From contig NZ_JTDB02000006.1 in the NCBI RefSeq assembly GCF_000785435.2, positions 278,907 through 342,906 on the forward strand: a DNA stretch of 64,000 bases, written 5' to 3'. The notes beneath the pieces were generated by a model. The model made no database searches and was not told the DNA's origin. It worked only from the letters and a program-made list of their open reading frames with translations. Position numbers and translations under genes: made by a program. This stretch comes from Paraburkholderia sacchari. GTDB taxonomy: Bacteria > Pseudomonadota > Gammaproteobacteria > Burkholderiales > Burkholderiaceae. Of this stretch, positions 44,946 through 53,142 are shown piece after piece (within the stretch, counting starts at the first letter, position 1; each line of letters starts with the position of its first letter).

Positions 44946-45881
44946 TCAACCTTCAGTGTTCTCGAAGAAATAACCCGGCACGTCCGGCCCCCACAGATAC
45001 AGGGAGTCTTCGGGCGGATGGTTGCTGCCGGGCCACTCCGTGCCGGCCCCAACGTAGTCGATATCGGACGAGTATTCCCAGAACGAACCCCACGGGTCGC
45101 GCACGTACTGAAAGTAGTTCGATCCGAGCACGTGGCGCCCAACGCCCCATCCGTCGACATAGCCCGCACGCTGCATCTGCATCTTGCCCAGGCCGACTGC
45201 TTCGACATCCGGAACATCCCATGAGCTGTGGTGCCATCCCTTCCTTTCGCCGCATGCGAATGCGACCAGGTGATGATCGCTGCCATGGCGCGCGTGCAGG
45301 AACGCGACGATGCCCTCGGACCCGTCGGATAGCGTCAGGCCCAATGCGCGTTCGTAAAAGGCGACCGCGCCGTCCACGTCCGGCGTGAACATCAGCACAT
45401 GAGAAAGGCGTGCGGGACGGGTAAGCTGCGCTTCGGCGCGCGCACACGCGCCGCGTGAACGCCGGGGCGCCGATTCGTTGCTCGACACCGGCTTGCACCC
45501 CGGCGAGGTTTTGACGCCCGCCTTGAGTCGCAAAAGGTTTCCGTCCAGATCGTGGAACCAGAAGCCGTCGTCCGGCGCGAGCCGCGCGGGCGCGGCGGCC
45601 TTGCCGCCGGCTGCCAGAATCTGCTCGCACAAGGGCTCGAAGTCGTCGTCGAAGCAGTTCAGCGCGAGATACGCGAGCTGCTTTCGCGCCCCCTCGCGCA
45701 CCCTCGCCCATACGTGATCGCTTTGCGGCGTGCGCAGCAGCAACTCATCCGGCTGCCGCTCCAGCTCGAAGCCGAAGGCGTCGAGAAAGCGCGCGGCCTC
45801 CCCGAGGTCTGGCACATCGAGCGCGAAATGGTCGATCGAATGAATGCCGAAACGCGCGCGCCTGGTCGTCGTCGATGTCAT
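44946..45881 (-). CDS. Two-domain VOC-family extradiol dioxygenase
   Basis: A 311-residue protein with two vicinal-oxygen-chelate domains (about 12-120 and 160-290). The second domain carries plausible Fe(II) ligands: a His in RLSHVLMFTPD, the first or second His of WHHSSWDV and a Glu in FWEYSSDID, as in type I extradiol dioxygenases. It would cleave a catechol-like ring beside the hydroxyls. ATG 45881 is chosen over the longer frame because of GGGAG nine bases upstream. It is the last gene of a three-gene unit, 16 bases behind the flavin monooxygenase. The precise catechol is unknown. Confidence 0.82.
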   Translation of the reverse strand: MTSTTTRRARFGIHSIDHFALDVPDLGEAARFLDAFGFELERQPDELLLRTPQSDHVWARVREGARKQLAYLALNCFDDDFEPLCEQILAAGGKAAAPARLAPDDGFWFHDLDGNLLRLKAGVKTSPGCKPVSSNESAPRRSRGACARAEAQLTRPARLSHVLMFTPDVDGAVAFYERALGLTLSDGSEGIVAFLHARHGSDHHLVAFACGERKGWHHSSWDVPDVEAVGLGKMQMQRAGYVDGWGVGRHVLGSNYFQYVRDPWGSFWEYSSDIDYVGAGTEWPGSNHPPEDSLYLWGPDVPGYFFENTEG

Positions 45882-45897
45882 GATCTCAACTCCCGTG

Positions 45898-47691
45898 TCA
45901 GGCGGCCACGCCGCTTGCATGAGCCTGCGCGCCGCTCGTTGCGCGCGGCGCAGCGCCGAGCACCTGCGTCAGCACGCGCCGCAATTCTCTCGCAGGGTCC
46001 GCCGCGCGCGTGTTGCAGCGCCAGGCGACGAAGCGATCCGGCCGCACCAGCACGCAGCCATCGTCCTCGATCTCGCGTTGCGCGGCCCACTGCCCGTATG
46101 CATCGAACGTAGGCGTTGCATGCGCGATCGACACCGCATCGATCCTGATGCCGAATTCGTCGCTCACCTGCCGCGCCGCATCGATCCAGGCCTCGCCGCC
46201 CCTTCCGGTCAGCACCGTGAACACCCCGTTGCCGACCAGATCGAGCGTCGACACCTGCTTGCCCTCGCGCTCGATCCACGCATGCGGAAGATACGCGCCG
46301 GGCGCCGTGGTGGCGTGGTAATACAGCTCGGGATCGCGCGGTGCAGCGGGGAAGGTCGCGCCGTCGCGCACGACCGCAGCCGATTCGTAGCGCTGCCCCA
46401 GTTCGACGCCATGACAGTTGAACTGATAGTTCTGTTGGTCGACGGCCTGCGCGAGCGCCTTGCGGCGCGCCTTGCCGGTTTCGCTGTCCGAGAACAGCTC
46501 GTTGAGCGAGGCCCAGCCTTCCTCGGCGCTCTGCCCTTGCGAGAAGCCGAGCGCATTCGCAATCGGCAGCATCTCGCCAACCGATTTGATCGCCCGGTTC
46601 ACGACGCCCTGGGCAACCGGCTGCCGCTCATCCGAGTAGGTTTGCAGGAGCGCGGGCGAGGCGTCGCCCTTGACGATCATCGCGAGCTTCCAGGCCAGAT
46701 TGAACGCGTCCTGCACAGACGTATTCGAGCCGAGCCCGTTCGCCGGCGGATGCCGGTGCGCCGCATCGCCCGCAATCGCCACGCGGCCCTTGACCATGGT
46801 GCGCGCGACCATCCGGTTGATGGTCCACTTCGAAACGGCCTTCACGCGAATGGGAATATCCGCTTCGCCGATGGTGGCGCGGGCGCGCGCGATCACCGCT
46901 TCCTCGCTGAGATCGGGCTCGCCCTCTTTCGGGTCGTACATGAAGAGCAGCACCCACTCGTTCCACGGGCGCACGCAGATCCAGGTGCCGCTGCCCACCC
47001 AGTAATCGCTGCCCGGCTGGGTCATCCAGTACAGCACGCCGGGGCGGTGCGCCGTGTACTTCGCCAGATCGACTTCCAGCCAGCAGTTGACTGCGCAGCC
47101 CAATCCCATCTCGCCGTCCATCTCGAAGCCAAGATCCCGCACGACGACGCTCTGCGCGCCATCCGCTCCCACGGCGTAGTCGGAGATCACTTCGATCTCC
47201 TCACCGGTCACGCGATCGACGAGCCGCGAGTAGACAGCCTCTTCGGTCTGCCGAATCGACACCAGCTCCGTATTGAAGAGAATCTGCGCGCCATACTCGC
47301 GCGCTGCCGTGAGAATGACCGGTTCGAGCAGGTGCTGCGGCGCGTTGCACATTTGCGAGGGGCTCGCCGCTTCATAGTCGGACTTGCGCCCGACACCGGT
47401 GCCCCATGTTTGCAGCCGCGCGAGTTCCGTGCCGGCAAAGCTGGTTGCCCACACATTATTCGACATCAGCTCGTGGGACGTGGCGAGGGCTCGCACGCGA
47501 TCCTCGATGCCCAGATCGCGAAACACCTCCACGGTGCGCTGATTCGTGATGTGCGCGCGAGGCGAATGAGCCGTGCCGGCGTAGCGCGTAATCGCCAGCA
47601 CTTCGACACCGTATTTCGCCAGCAATGCGGCTGTCGTGAGTCCGGCGGGGCCGGCACCCACCACAAAAACCGGAACGTGAATCTTTTTCAT
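45898..47691 (-). CDS. FAD-dependent aromatic hydroxylase (phenol/2,4-dichlorophenol monooxygenase type)
   Basis: A 597-residue class A flavoprotein hydroxylase. It has the N-terminal VVGAGPAGLTTAALLAKYG, the DG motif in YAVGADGAQSVVVRDLG and the GD motif in VAIAGDAAHRHPPANGLGSN. A C-terminal thioredoxin-like domain (about 420-570) is typical of the PheA/TfdB/MhpA group. It uses NAD(P)H and oxygen to hydroxylate a phenolic ring to a catechol, feeding the adjacent dioxygenase. It lies 42 bases behind the FAH-family gene and 16 bases before the VOC gene. Confidence 0.85.
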   Translation of the reverse strand: MKKIHVPVFVVGAGPAGLTTAALLAKYGVEVLAITRYAGTAHSPRAHITNQRTVEVFRDLGIEDRVRALATSHELMSNNVWATSFAGTELARLQTWGTGVGRKSDYEAASPSQMCNAPQHLLEPVILTAAREYGAQILFNTELVSIRQTEEAVYSRLVDRVTGEEIEVISDYAVGADGAQSVVVRDLGFEMDGEMGLGCAVNCWLEVDLAKYTAHRPGVLYWMTQPGSDYWVGSGTWICVRPWNEWVLLFMYDPKEGEPDLSEEAVIARARATIGEADIPIRVKAVSKWTINRMVARTMVKGRVAIAGDAAHRHPPANGLGSNTSVQDAFNLAWKLAMIVKGDASPALLQTYSDERQPVAQGVVNRAIKSVGEMLPIANALGFSQGQSAEEGWASLNELFSDSETGKARRKALAQAVDQQNYQFNCHGVELGQRYESAAVVRDGATFPAAPRDPELYYHATTAPGAYLPHAWIEREGKQVSTLDLVGNGVFTVLTGRGGEAWIDAARQVSDEFGIRIDAVSIAHATPTFDAYGQWAAQREIEDDGCVLVRPDRFVAWRCNTRAADPARELRRVLTQVLGAAPRATSGAQAHASGVAA

Positions 47692-47733
47692 GTCTCCTCC
47701 TTCAGGTAACCTAAACGATTGTGCGGCGCTCGA

Positions 47734-48591
47734 TCATCGCTGGATCGGCGCGTCTTCGTCGACGACGGTGTTGCGCAATACGCCAAGACCTTCGATCTCG
47801 ACTTCGCACACGTCGCCGGCGCGCATGATGAGCTTCGGCTCGCGCGCCCAGCCAATGCCGGCAGGCGTGCCGCTCACGATGACATCGCCGGCTTCGAGCG
47901 TGATCGCTTCGCTGATGACCGAGATGAGCGAAGCGACGTCGTGCAGCATGTCGTTCGTATTCGCCAATTGCACGACCTTGCCGTTCAGGCGCGTTTCGAG
48001 CTTGAGGCCCGCGCCGCCCGCGGGCAGTTCATCTGCTGTGACGAACATCGGGCCGAACGCGCCGGTGCCGTCGAAGTTCTTGCCGACCGTCCATTGCGGC
48101 GACTTGAACTGGTACTCGCGCACGGATCCGTCATTGAAGATCGAGTAGCCCGCCACGCAGGAGAGCGCATGCTCCTTCGAAATATGACGGCCGCCGCCGC
48201 CAAGGATGACCGCCAGTTCGCCTTCGAAATCCAGCGAGTCGGAGATGCGCGGACGGATCATGGGCGCATCGTGGCCAATCAGGCTAGAGTTCAGCCGCGG
48301 GAAGATGGTCGGATAGTCGGGCTGCTCGTACGGGCTTTCCTTCGTGTGGTCCGCGTAGTTGAGCCCGATGCACAGCAGCTTGCCGGGGCGCGCAAGCGGC
48401 GGCAGATACGCTACGGAATCGGCCGGAAATATTTCGTCGGTCGCGAGGGTCGACGCATCGAGGGAAGCGAGATCGACTCCGCGCGCGAGGAGGTCATCGA
48501 GGGTCGTTTCGCCGAGCGAGCGGATGGTGTCGCCCTGGACGATTCCGAGCAGCCGGCGGCGGTTGTCGGGGGAAAAATGGACGTATCGCAT
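47734..48591 (-). CDS. Fumarylacetoacetate hydrolase family protein
   Basis: A 285-residue FAH-family enzyme. The metal-binding core shows GLNYADHTKES, the acidic ligands in DFEGELAVI and the family segment GYSIFNDGSVREYQ, ending in VIVSGTPAGIGWARE. Members hydrolyse C-C bonds of ring-fission products or act as hydratases or decarboxylases. ATG 48591 is set by GGAGA eight bases before it; the upstream frame is not family-like. It is the first gene of the aromatic unit, so it probably processes the ring-cleavage product made by the VOC enzyme. Confidence 0.85.
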   Translation of the reverse strand: MRYVHFSPDNRRRLLGIVQGDTIRSLGETTLDDLLARGVDLASLDASTLATDEIFPADSVAYLPPLARPGKLLCIGLNYADHTKESPYEQPDYPTIFPRLNSSLIGHDAPMIRPRISDSLDFEGELAVILGGGGRHISKEHALSCVAGYSIFNDGSVREYQFKSPQWTVGKNFDGTGAFGPMFVTADELPAGGAGLKLETRLNGKVVQLANTNDMLHDVASLISVISEAITLEAGDVIVSGTPAGIGWAREPKLIMRAGDVCEVEIEGLGVLRNTVVDEDAPIQR

Positions 48592-48765
48592 TGCGTCTCC
48601 AGATGTTGTTAACTTGATGGCATGTCGAGGCTCGATGAGGGAAGAATAGAAATGGGCTCGCGGCCGCGGTAGATCGCGCGGCCGCACAGAGTGTTCTGTC
48701 AAAGGAACAATCGAAGAGCGAGCAAACGAAGTGCGCGGCTGAAGTGGATAGCGCGCGCAAAGCGC

Positions 48766-49662
48766 TCACTCGTCTTTCTGGATGTGCGTGGCGAGATGAT
48801 CGATCAGCAGCCGCACGGCTGGCAGGAGACCTCTGCGTGACGGAAAGACGGCGTGAACCAGCCCGCCCTTGGGCGTCCAGCCTGGCACCACGTCGACCAG
48901 CGTGCCTTCTTCGAGCTCGTTTTCGACCACCATATAGGGCATCTGAACGATGCCTACGCCTTTCAGGGCGGCCTGCCGGAGCACGGTCAAGTCGTCGGTG
49001 ATATAGCGCGGTGCGTGATGTACGCGCACCTCGGCGCCGTCCGGACCGACCAGATCCCAGACGTGATCGCGCTGCGGTCCCCAGTCGAGGCTGGGCACGC
49101 CGGCGAGATCCGCTGGATTGGCAATCGGCCCGTGCTTTTCGAGGAGCGCCGATGCAGCAACGAGGCGCTGCGGGCTGCCAGAAAGCACCCGCATGACCAG
49201 CCCGCTATCTTCGAGCGGCGGAAAGCGCACGCGCAGCGCGAGATCGAAGCCTTCGCCGAGGACGTCGACCCGGCGATTGGTTGCATCGAGAAGAATCCGC
49301 ACCTTCGGGTACAGCATCATGAAGTCGGCCACGAGTGTCCCGATGCGGTACTCGAGCAGCGTGGTGGGGCAACTCATGCGCACCACGCCCTGGGGTTCGG
49401 AAACCCTGCGCTCCATGACCTCGCGGGCGGCATCGGCTTCCACGAGCACGGCAATGCAGCGTTCGTAGAATTCCTGCCCCGTCTCCGTTACCGAGAAATG
49501 CCGTGTGGACCGGTTGAGCAGACGAACGCCATATCGGGCTTCGAGGTCGGCAACGCGCCGGCTCAGCTTGGACTTGGGCATATTGAGCGCCCGGCCGGCC
49601 TGGGTGAAACCGTGGTTCTCGACTACTTTCACAAAGTAGAAGATGTCGTTTAGATCGTCCAT
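48766..49662 (-). CDS. LysR-family transcriptional regulator (DmlR-like)
   Basis: A 298-residue LysR protein. The N-terminal helix-turn-helix has FTQAGRALNMPKSKLSRRVADLE, the PKSKLSRR variant common in one large Burkholderia subgroup, followed by an effector domain. ATG 49662 is chosen because AAAGGAAC precedes it; the longer frame has no similarity. It lies 174 bases upstream of the FAH gene on the same strand and is divergent from the isochorismatase-like gene 208 bases away, so it may control either or both. Confidence 0.85.
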   Translation of the reverse strand: MDDLNDIFYFVKVVENHGFTQAGRALNMPKSKLSRRVADLEARYGVRLLNRSTRHFSVTETGQEFYERCIAVLVEADAAREVMERRVSEPQGVVRMSCPTTLLEYRIGTLVADFMMLYPKVRILLDATNRRVDVLGEGFDLALRVRFPPLEDSGLVMRVLSGSPQRLVAASALLEKHGPIANPADLAGVPSLDWGPQRDHVWDLVGPDGAEVRVHHAPRYITDDLTVLRQAALKGVGIVQMPYMVVENELEEGTLVDVVPGWTPKGGLVHAVFPSRRGLLPAVRLLIDHLATHIQKDE

Positions 49663-49870
49663 GACTGTTCCTTTGACAGGACAATCGAGACATATTAGGG
49701 CATGGGCGCCAACCACTGCGGTGTTCTTCTCATGGAACACAGTCGGCGTTTTCGTGGGCTGGAAGCTCTTGCGTCGTCCGCATAGGATTACTTTTGCATG
49801 CGGAGCCGATGCGGCACGCATCGCCCTCGGGATGTCACTTTCACTTCCTGCACTGTTTCCGGAGCTAACC

Positions 49871-50509
49871 ATGGCAAGCGAACCCATTCGCGACCCCGCG
49901 AACGACCATCTGCTCACCCCGCAGAATGCGGCATTCATCGTTATCGATTACCAGCCGGTCCAGGTAAATTCCATCGCATCAATGGATCGCCAGTTGCTGG
50001 TCAACAACATCGTGGGCACCGCCAAGGCCGCAGTCGCCTACAAGCTGCCGATCATTCATTCGACGGTCAACGTGAAGACCGGCCTGAACAAGCCGCCGAT
50101 CCCGCAACTGCGCGCCGTGCTGGGCGACTATCCGACCTACGACCGCACGAGCATCAATTCGTGGGAAGACGTTGAATTCCGCCAGGCCGTTGAAGCCACC
50201 GGCCGCAAGAAGCTGATCATGACAGCGCTTTGGACGGAAGCCTGCCTGACGTTCCCGGCACTCGATGCGCTGAAGGCCGGCTATGAGGTTTATGTCGTGG
50301 TCGATGCGGTCGGCGGCACGTCTGTCGCAGCGCACGATGCCGCGTTGCGCCGCATCGAACAGGCAGGCGGGAAGATGATCAGCGTCGCGCAACTGTTCTG
50401 CGAGTTGCAACGCGACTGGGCTCGCAGTGAAACCGTGCCGGCGTTCATGGATCTGTTCATTTCAACCGGTGGTACAGCCGGTATTCAGTTTTCGTACGAT
50501 AAGAGCTGA
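49871..50509 (+). CDS. Isochorismatase-like cysteine hydrolase (YcaC-like)
   Basis: A 212-residue cysteine hydrolase. The catalytic Asp26 is in IVIDYQPVQVN and the nucleophile Cys125 in ALWTEACLTFPALDAL; the length and DAVGGTSVAAHDAAL match the YcaC subgroup. The natural substrates of this subgroup are mostly unknown; nicotinamidase and isochorismatase relatives cleave C-N or ether bonds. GGAGCTAACC precedes the ATG. The divergent LysR suggests that it is an inducible single-gene unit. Confidence 0.83.
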   Translation: MASEPIRDPANDHLLTPQNAAFIVIDYQPVQVNSIASMDRQLLVNNIVGTAKAAVAYKLPIIHSTVNVKTGLNKPPIPQLRAVLGDYPTYDRTSINSWEDVEFRQAVEATGRKKLIMTALWTEACLTFPALDALKAGYEVYVVVDAVGGTSVAAHDAALRRIEQAGGKMISVAQLFCELQRDWARSETVPAFMDLFISTGGTAGIQFSYDKS

Positions 50510-50594
50510 TGGGCTTATGCGCGCGGACGGTTGGGGTAGCCGTCCGCGCGTAATTTGCCTACATTACCCACCATCGGGCGGCGAAGAGGTCAAC

Positions 50595-51065
50595 ATGCAC
50601 TTCAGTGAGCGAACTTTCAAGGACGCACTTGGAGCGACCGTTATACAGAGCCGCCTGGGACCTTCACAAGGCAGGCACGGATACGAGAAGCTCTTGTTCC
50701 CGGGCATCGAAGTAGGATTAGCGGGCTGGCAGAGATCGCACAGTCAAGGTGGCGGCACGGGATTTGAAAGCCCACATGCTATTCGCTACGCCCCGGAAGA
50801 AGTGAATCAGCAGTTTCAGCGCTTGGGTATAGAACGATATCTCAGAGAGCTTGTAGAGCTGAAACCTGCTGACACCGAACTTTGGCTTACCACAGTAACA
50901 ACGACTCATTCCCGGACGCTTCGGCTAAAGGAAATTCAGTACCGCGTGGATGCTGTGAAGAATGGTCTGTCCCGCAAATTGTTTGAGGCAAGCATCGAGA
51001 TCCCGGATCAACGGGTTAATCCGAAAGTGATCATTCATGCCACGCCATTCGTGAAGACATTTTAG
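50595..51065 (+). CDS. Free-standing polymorphic-toxin-like domain (toxin type 4-like)
   Basis: A 156-residue protein consisting almost wholly of a domain I recall from C termini of polymorphic toxins (bacterial toxin 4 type). The core features are GLAGWQRSHSQGGGTG, then ESPHAIRYAPEEVNQQF, LTTVTTTHSRTLRLKEIQYRV and FEASIEI. GAGGTCAAC precedes the ATG. There is no N-terminal delivery module (no signal, PAAR, Rhs or FHA), so it may be an intracellular toxin, a passenger tip cut from a larger gene, or a domesticated copy. No immunity gene is evident; a broken YdeI-family ORF follows. Family assignment is from memory of the motif pattern. Confidence 0.55.
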   Translation: MHFSERTFKDALGATVIQSRLGPSQGRHGYEKLLFPGIEVGLAGWQRSHSQGGGTGFESPHAIRYAPEEVNQQFQRLGIERYLRELVELKPADTELWLTTVTTTHSRTLRLKEIQYRVDAVKNGLSRKLFEASIEIPDQRVNPKVIIHATPFVKTF

Positions 51066-51120
51066 AGTTTCAGTGAACGAAAAAGGCTTCACTGCATGAA
51101 TGCAATCATTCGGCGCCTCC

Positions 51121-51282
51121 ATGACTGAGCCTCGTCTGACCTTGCTCGACCAGCCGTTGAACGGCCGAAACCGCTACGCCATTCTGTTTCGGATCCAGAA
51201 TGCCAAAAAGCCCGCAACACGCATGCGCAAGATCGAGGAGTTCATCGGCATGCTGAATCGCGGCGAAACCATTCATCCCTAG
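51121..51282 (+). pseudogene. C-terminal fragment of a YdeI/OmpD-associated family protein
   Basis: A 53-residue ORF ending in RIQNAKKPATRMRKIEEFI and MLNRGETIHP. This closely matches the C-terminal helix of YdeI/OmpD-associated (bacteriocin-protection) proteins, in which R-x4-AKRPETR-x-RI is conserved. The N-terminal 130 or more residues of that family are missing and the preceding sequence does not encode them in any frame. The remnant lacks a good ribosome site and is best read as a decayed gene. Confidence 0.6.
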
Positions 51283-51647
51283 CGCCAGGCAATTGCTGTC
51301 CCGGCAGACGGTCACGGTCATCGCGGATGCCGGAGTAGGCATTCTCGCGCTCGTGTGAAACCTGCTCACGAGCGCTCGCGCAAGGCTGTGCAATGCATCG
51401 CATCGCAGCAATAGACGTCCATGGGTCCGCGCCAGCAACCTCGCCAGCAATTGATTCTGATCAAAAGAGACAGGCAGCGCGTTGTCATCATGGTTTTAAT
51501 CAGCGTTTATCTGAATCTCTTGTCGCGCTCGTTATTTTAGTTAGCAATCAAATTAAATATTACAAGTGTCGATTTTGGATAGAAGCATCCTTTGGAAAGA
51601 CCAGATGAGCCAGGAAGGCTCTGTTATCTGATTCAAGGAGAGATTTC
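51283..51647. other. Upstream region of arcD
   Basis: This 365-base region has no supported gene. It falls from GC-rich to AT-rich toward arcD. It contains the FNR/ANR site at 51451-51464, and an AT-rich stretch at 51530-51565 lies within the likely 5' leader. A Shine-Dalgarno (AAGGAGAG) ends eight bases before the arcD ATG. Confidence 0.55.
51451..51464. promoter_or_regulatory. Perfect FNR/ANR-type binding site upstream of arcD
   Basis: TTGATTCTGATCAA matches the consensus TTGAT-N4-ATCAA at all ten positions. Its centre lies about 190 bases before the arcD ATG. If it acts at -41.5, transcription would start near 51499, with TTTAAT or CATCAT nearby as candidate -10 elements. It predicts induction of the arginine deiminase operon when oxygen is low, as known for ANR in Pseudomonas. 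Confidence 0.75.
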
Positions 51648-53129
51648 ATGTCTGATTCCGCATCCGCAGCCGGCTCCGGCCCGGCGGCCAAGCCAGCCGT
51701 CACCGCCGAGCCCGCCCCGAAACTGCGCCTGGGTGCGCTAACCGCGCTGGTCGTGGGATCGATGATCGGCGGCGGCATTTTCTCCCTGCCGCAAAACATG
51801 GCGGTCAGCGCCGGCGCCGGCGCCGTGCTGATCGGCTGGGCCATCACCGCGGTCGGCATGCTGACGCTTGCGTTCGTCTTCGAGACGCTCGCCAACCGCA
51901 AGCCCGATCTCGACGGCGGCGTCTACATCTACGCGAAGGAAGGCTTCGGCGACTATATGGGCTTTTCCTCCGCGTGGGGGTACTGGATCAGCGCGTGGCT
52001 CGGCAACGTCGGCTACTTCGTTCTCCTTTTCAGCACCTTCGGCTACTTCTTCCCGGTCTTCGGCGAAGGCAACACGCCAATCGCCATCGTTTGCGCATCT
52101 GCGCTGCTGTGGGGCGTGCATTTCCTCGTATTGCGAGGCATCAAGGAAGCGACCTTCGTCAATCTGATCACCACGATTGCGAAGATCGTCCCCATCGTCC
52201 TGTTCATTCTGATCTGCGCCTTCGCTTTCAAGTCGCACGTCTTCACGAATGACTTCTTCGGATTGGGCAATGCGAAGCTCGGCAGCATCACGAATCAGGT
52301 CCGCAACATGATGCTCGTGACCGTCTGGGTGTTCATCGGGATCGAAGGCGCCAGTATCTTCTCCGCGCGCGCGGAAAAGCGCACCGATGTCGGCAAGGCA
52401 ACTGTCGTCGGTTTCGTGGGCGTCCTGCTCGTGCTCGTGCTGGTGAACGTCCTGTCGCTCGGCATCATGACCCAGCCGCAACTCGCCGCCTTGCAAAACC
52501 CGTCGATGGCCGGCGTGCTCGAGCATGTCGTCGGCCACTGGGGCGCAGTGCTGATCAGCGTGGGGCTCGTGATCTCGCTGGCCGGCGCACTGCTGTCGTG
52601 GGTGCTGCTGTGCGCCGAAATCATCTTCTCCGCAGCGCGCGACAGCACGATGCCCAAGTTCGTGCGCAAGGAGAACGCAAAGCGTGTGCCGTCGAACGCG
52701 CTCTGGCTGACCAACGGCCTGACCCAGATCTTTCTGCTGATCACGCTGTTCTCGAAGGGAACTTACCTGTCTCTGATTTACCTGGCAACGTCGATGATCC
52801 TGCTGCCGTATTTCTGGTCGGCGGCCTACGCACTGCTCCTTGCCTGGCGTCGTGAAACCTATGAGCGCGAGCCGAAGGAGCGCACCAAGGACCTCGTGAT
52901 CTCGGCGATTTCGGTGATCTACGCGCTGTGGCTGCTCTACGCGGGCGGGCTCAAGTACGTCCTGCTGTCGGCACTGCTTTATGCGCCGGGCGTCGTGCTG
53001 TTCGCCAAGGCGAAGCGTGAAGCCGGTCAACCGGTCTTCACACAGATCGAGAAACTCATTTTCGCGGTGGTCGTGGTCGGCGCAGGCGCCGCCGCATTCG
53101 GCCTTTACCAGGGGTATCTCACGCTTTAA
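51648..53129 (+). CDS. arcD: Arginine/ornithine antiporter
   Basis: A 493-residue APC-family transporter with 12-13 membrane helices. The N-terminal family motif LTALVVGSMIGGGIFSLPQN is followed by LDGGVYIYAKEGFGDYMGF and a conserved GIEGASIFSARA, typical of ArcD of the basic-amino-acid antiporter family. It exchanges external arginine for internal ornithine, supplying the arginine deiminase pathway. AAGGAGAG precedes its ATG. It is the first gene of arcDABC and lies behind a perfect FNR/ANR site. Gaps within the operon are short (13 bases to arcA). Confidence 0.92.
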   Translation: MSDSASAAGSGPAAKPAVTAEPAPKLRLGALTALVVGSMIGGGIFSLPQNMAVSAGAGAVLIGWAITAVGMLTLAFVFETLANRKPDLDGGVYIYAKEGFGDYMGFSSAWGYWISAWLGNVGYFVLLFSTFGYFFPVFGEGNTPIAIVCASALLWGVHFLVLRGIKEATFVNLITTIAKIVPIVLFILICAFAFKSHVFTNDFFGLGNAKLGSITNQVRNMMLVTVWVFIGIEGASIFSARAEKRTDVGKATVVGFVGVLLVLVLVNVLSLGIMTQPQLAALQNPSMAGVLEHVVGHWGAVLISVGLVISLAGALLSWVLLCAEIIFSAARDSTMPKFVRKENAKRVPSNALWLTNGLTQIFLLITLFSKGTYLSLIYLATSMILLPYFWSAAYALLLAWRRETYEREPKERTKDLVISAISVIYALWLLYAGGLKYVLLSALLYAPGVVLFAKAKREAGQPVFTQIEKLIFAVVVVGAGAAAFGLYQGYLTL

Positions 53130-53142
53130 TTCCAGGAGAAAC

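Noticed and set aside
45844..47709. Plus-strand 621-codon frame over the flavin monooxygenase
   Set aside because: Shadow frame; the minus strand has all flavoprotein hydroxylase motifs.
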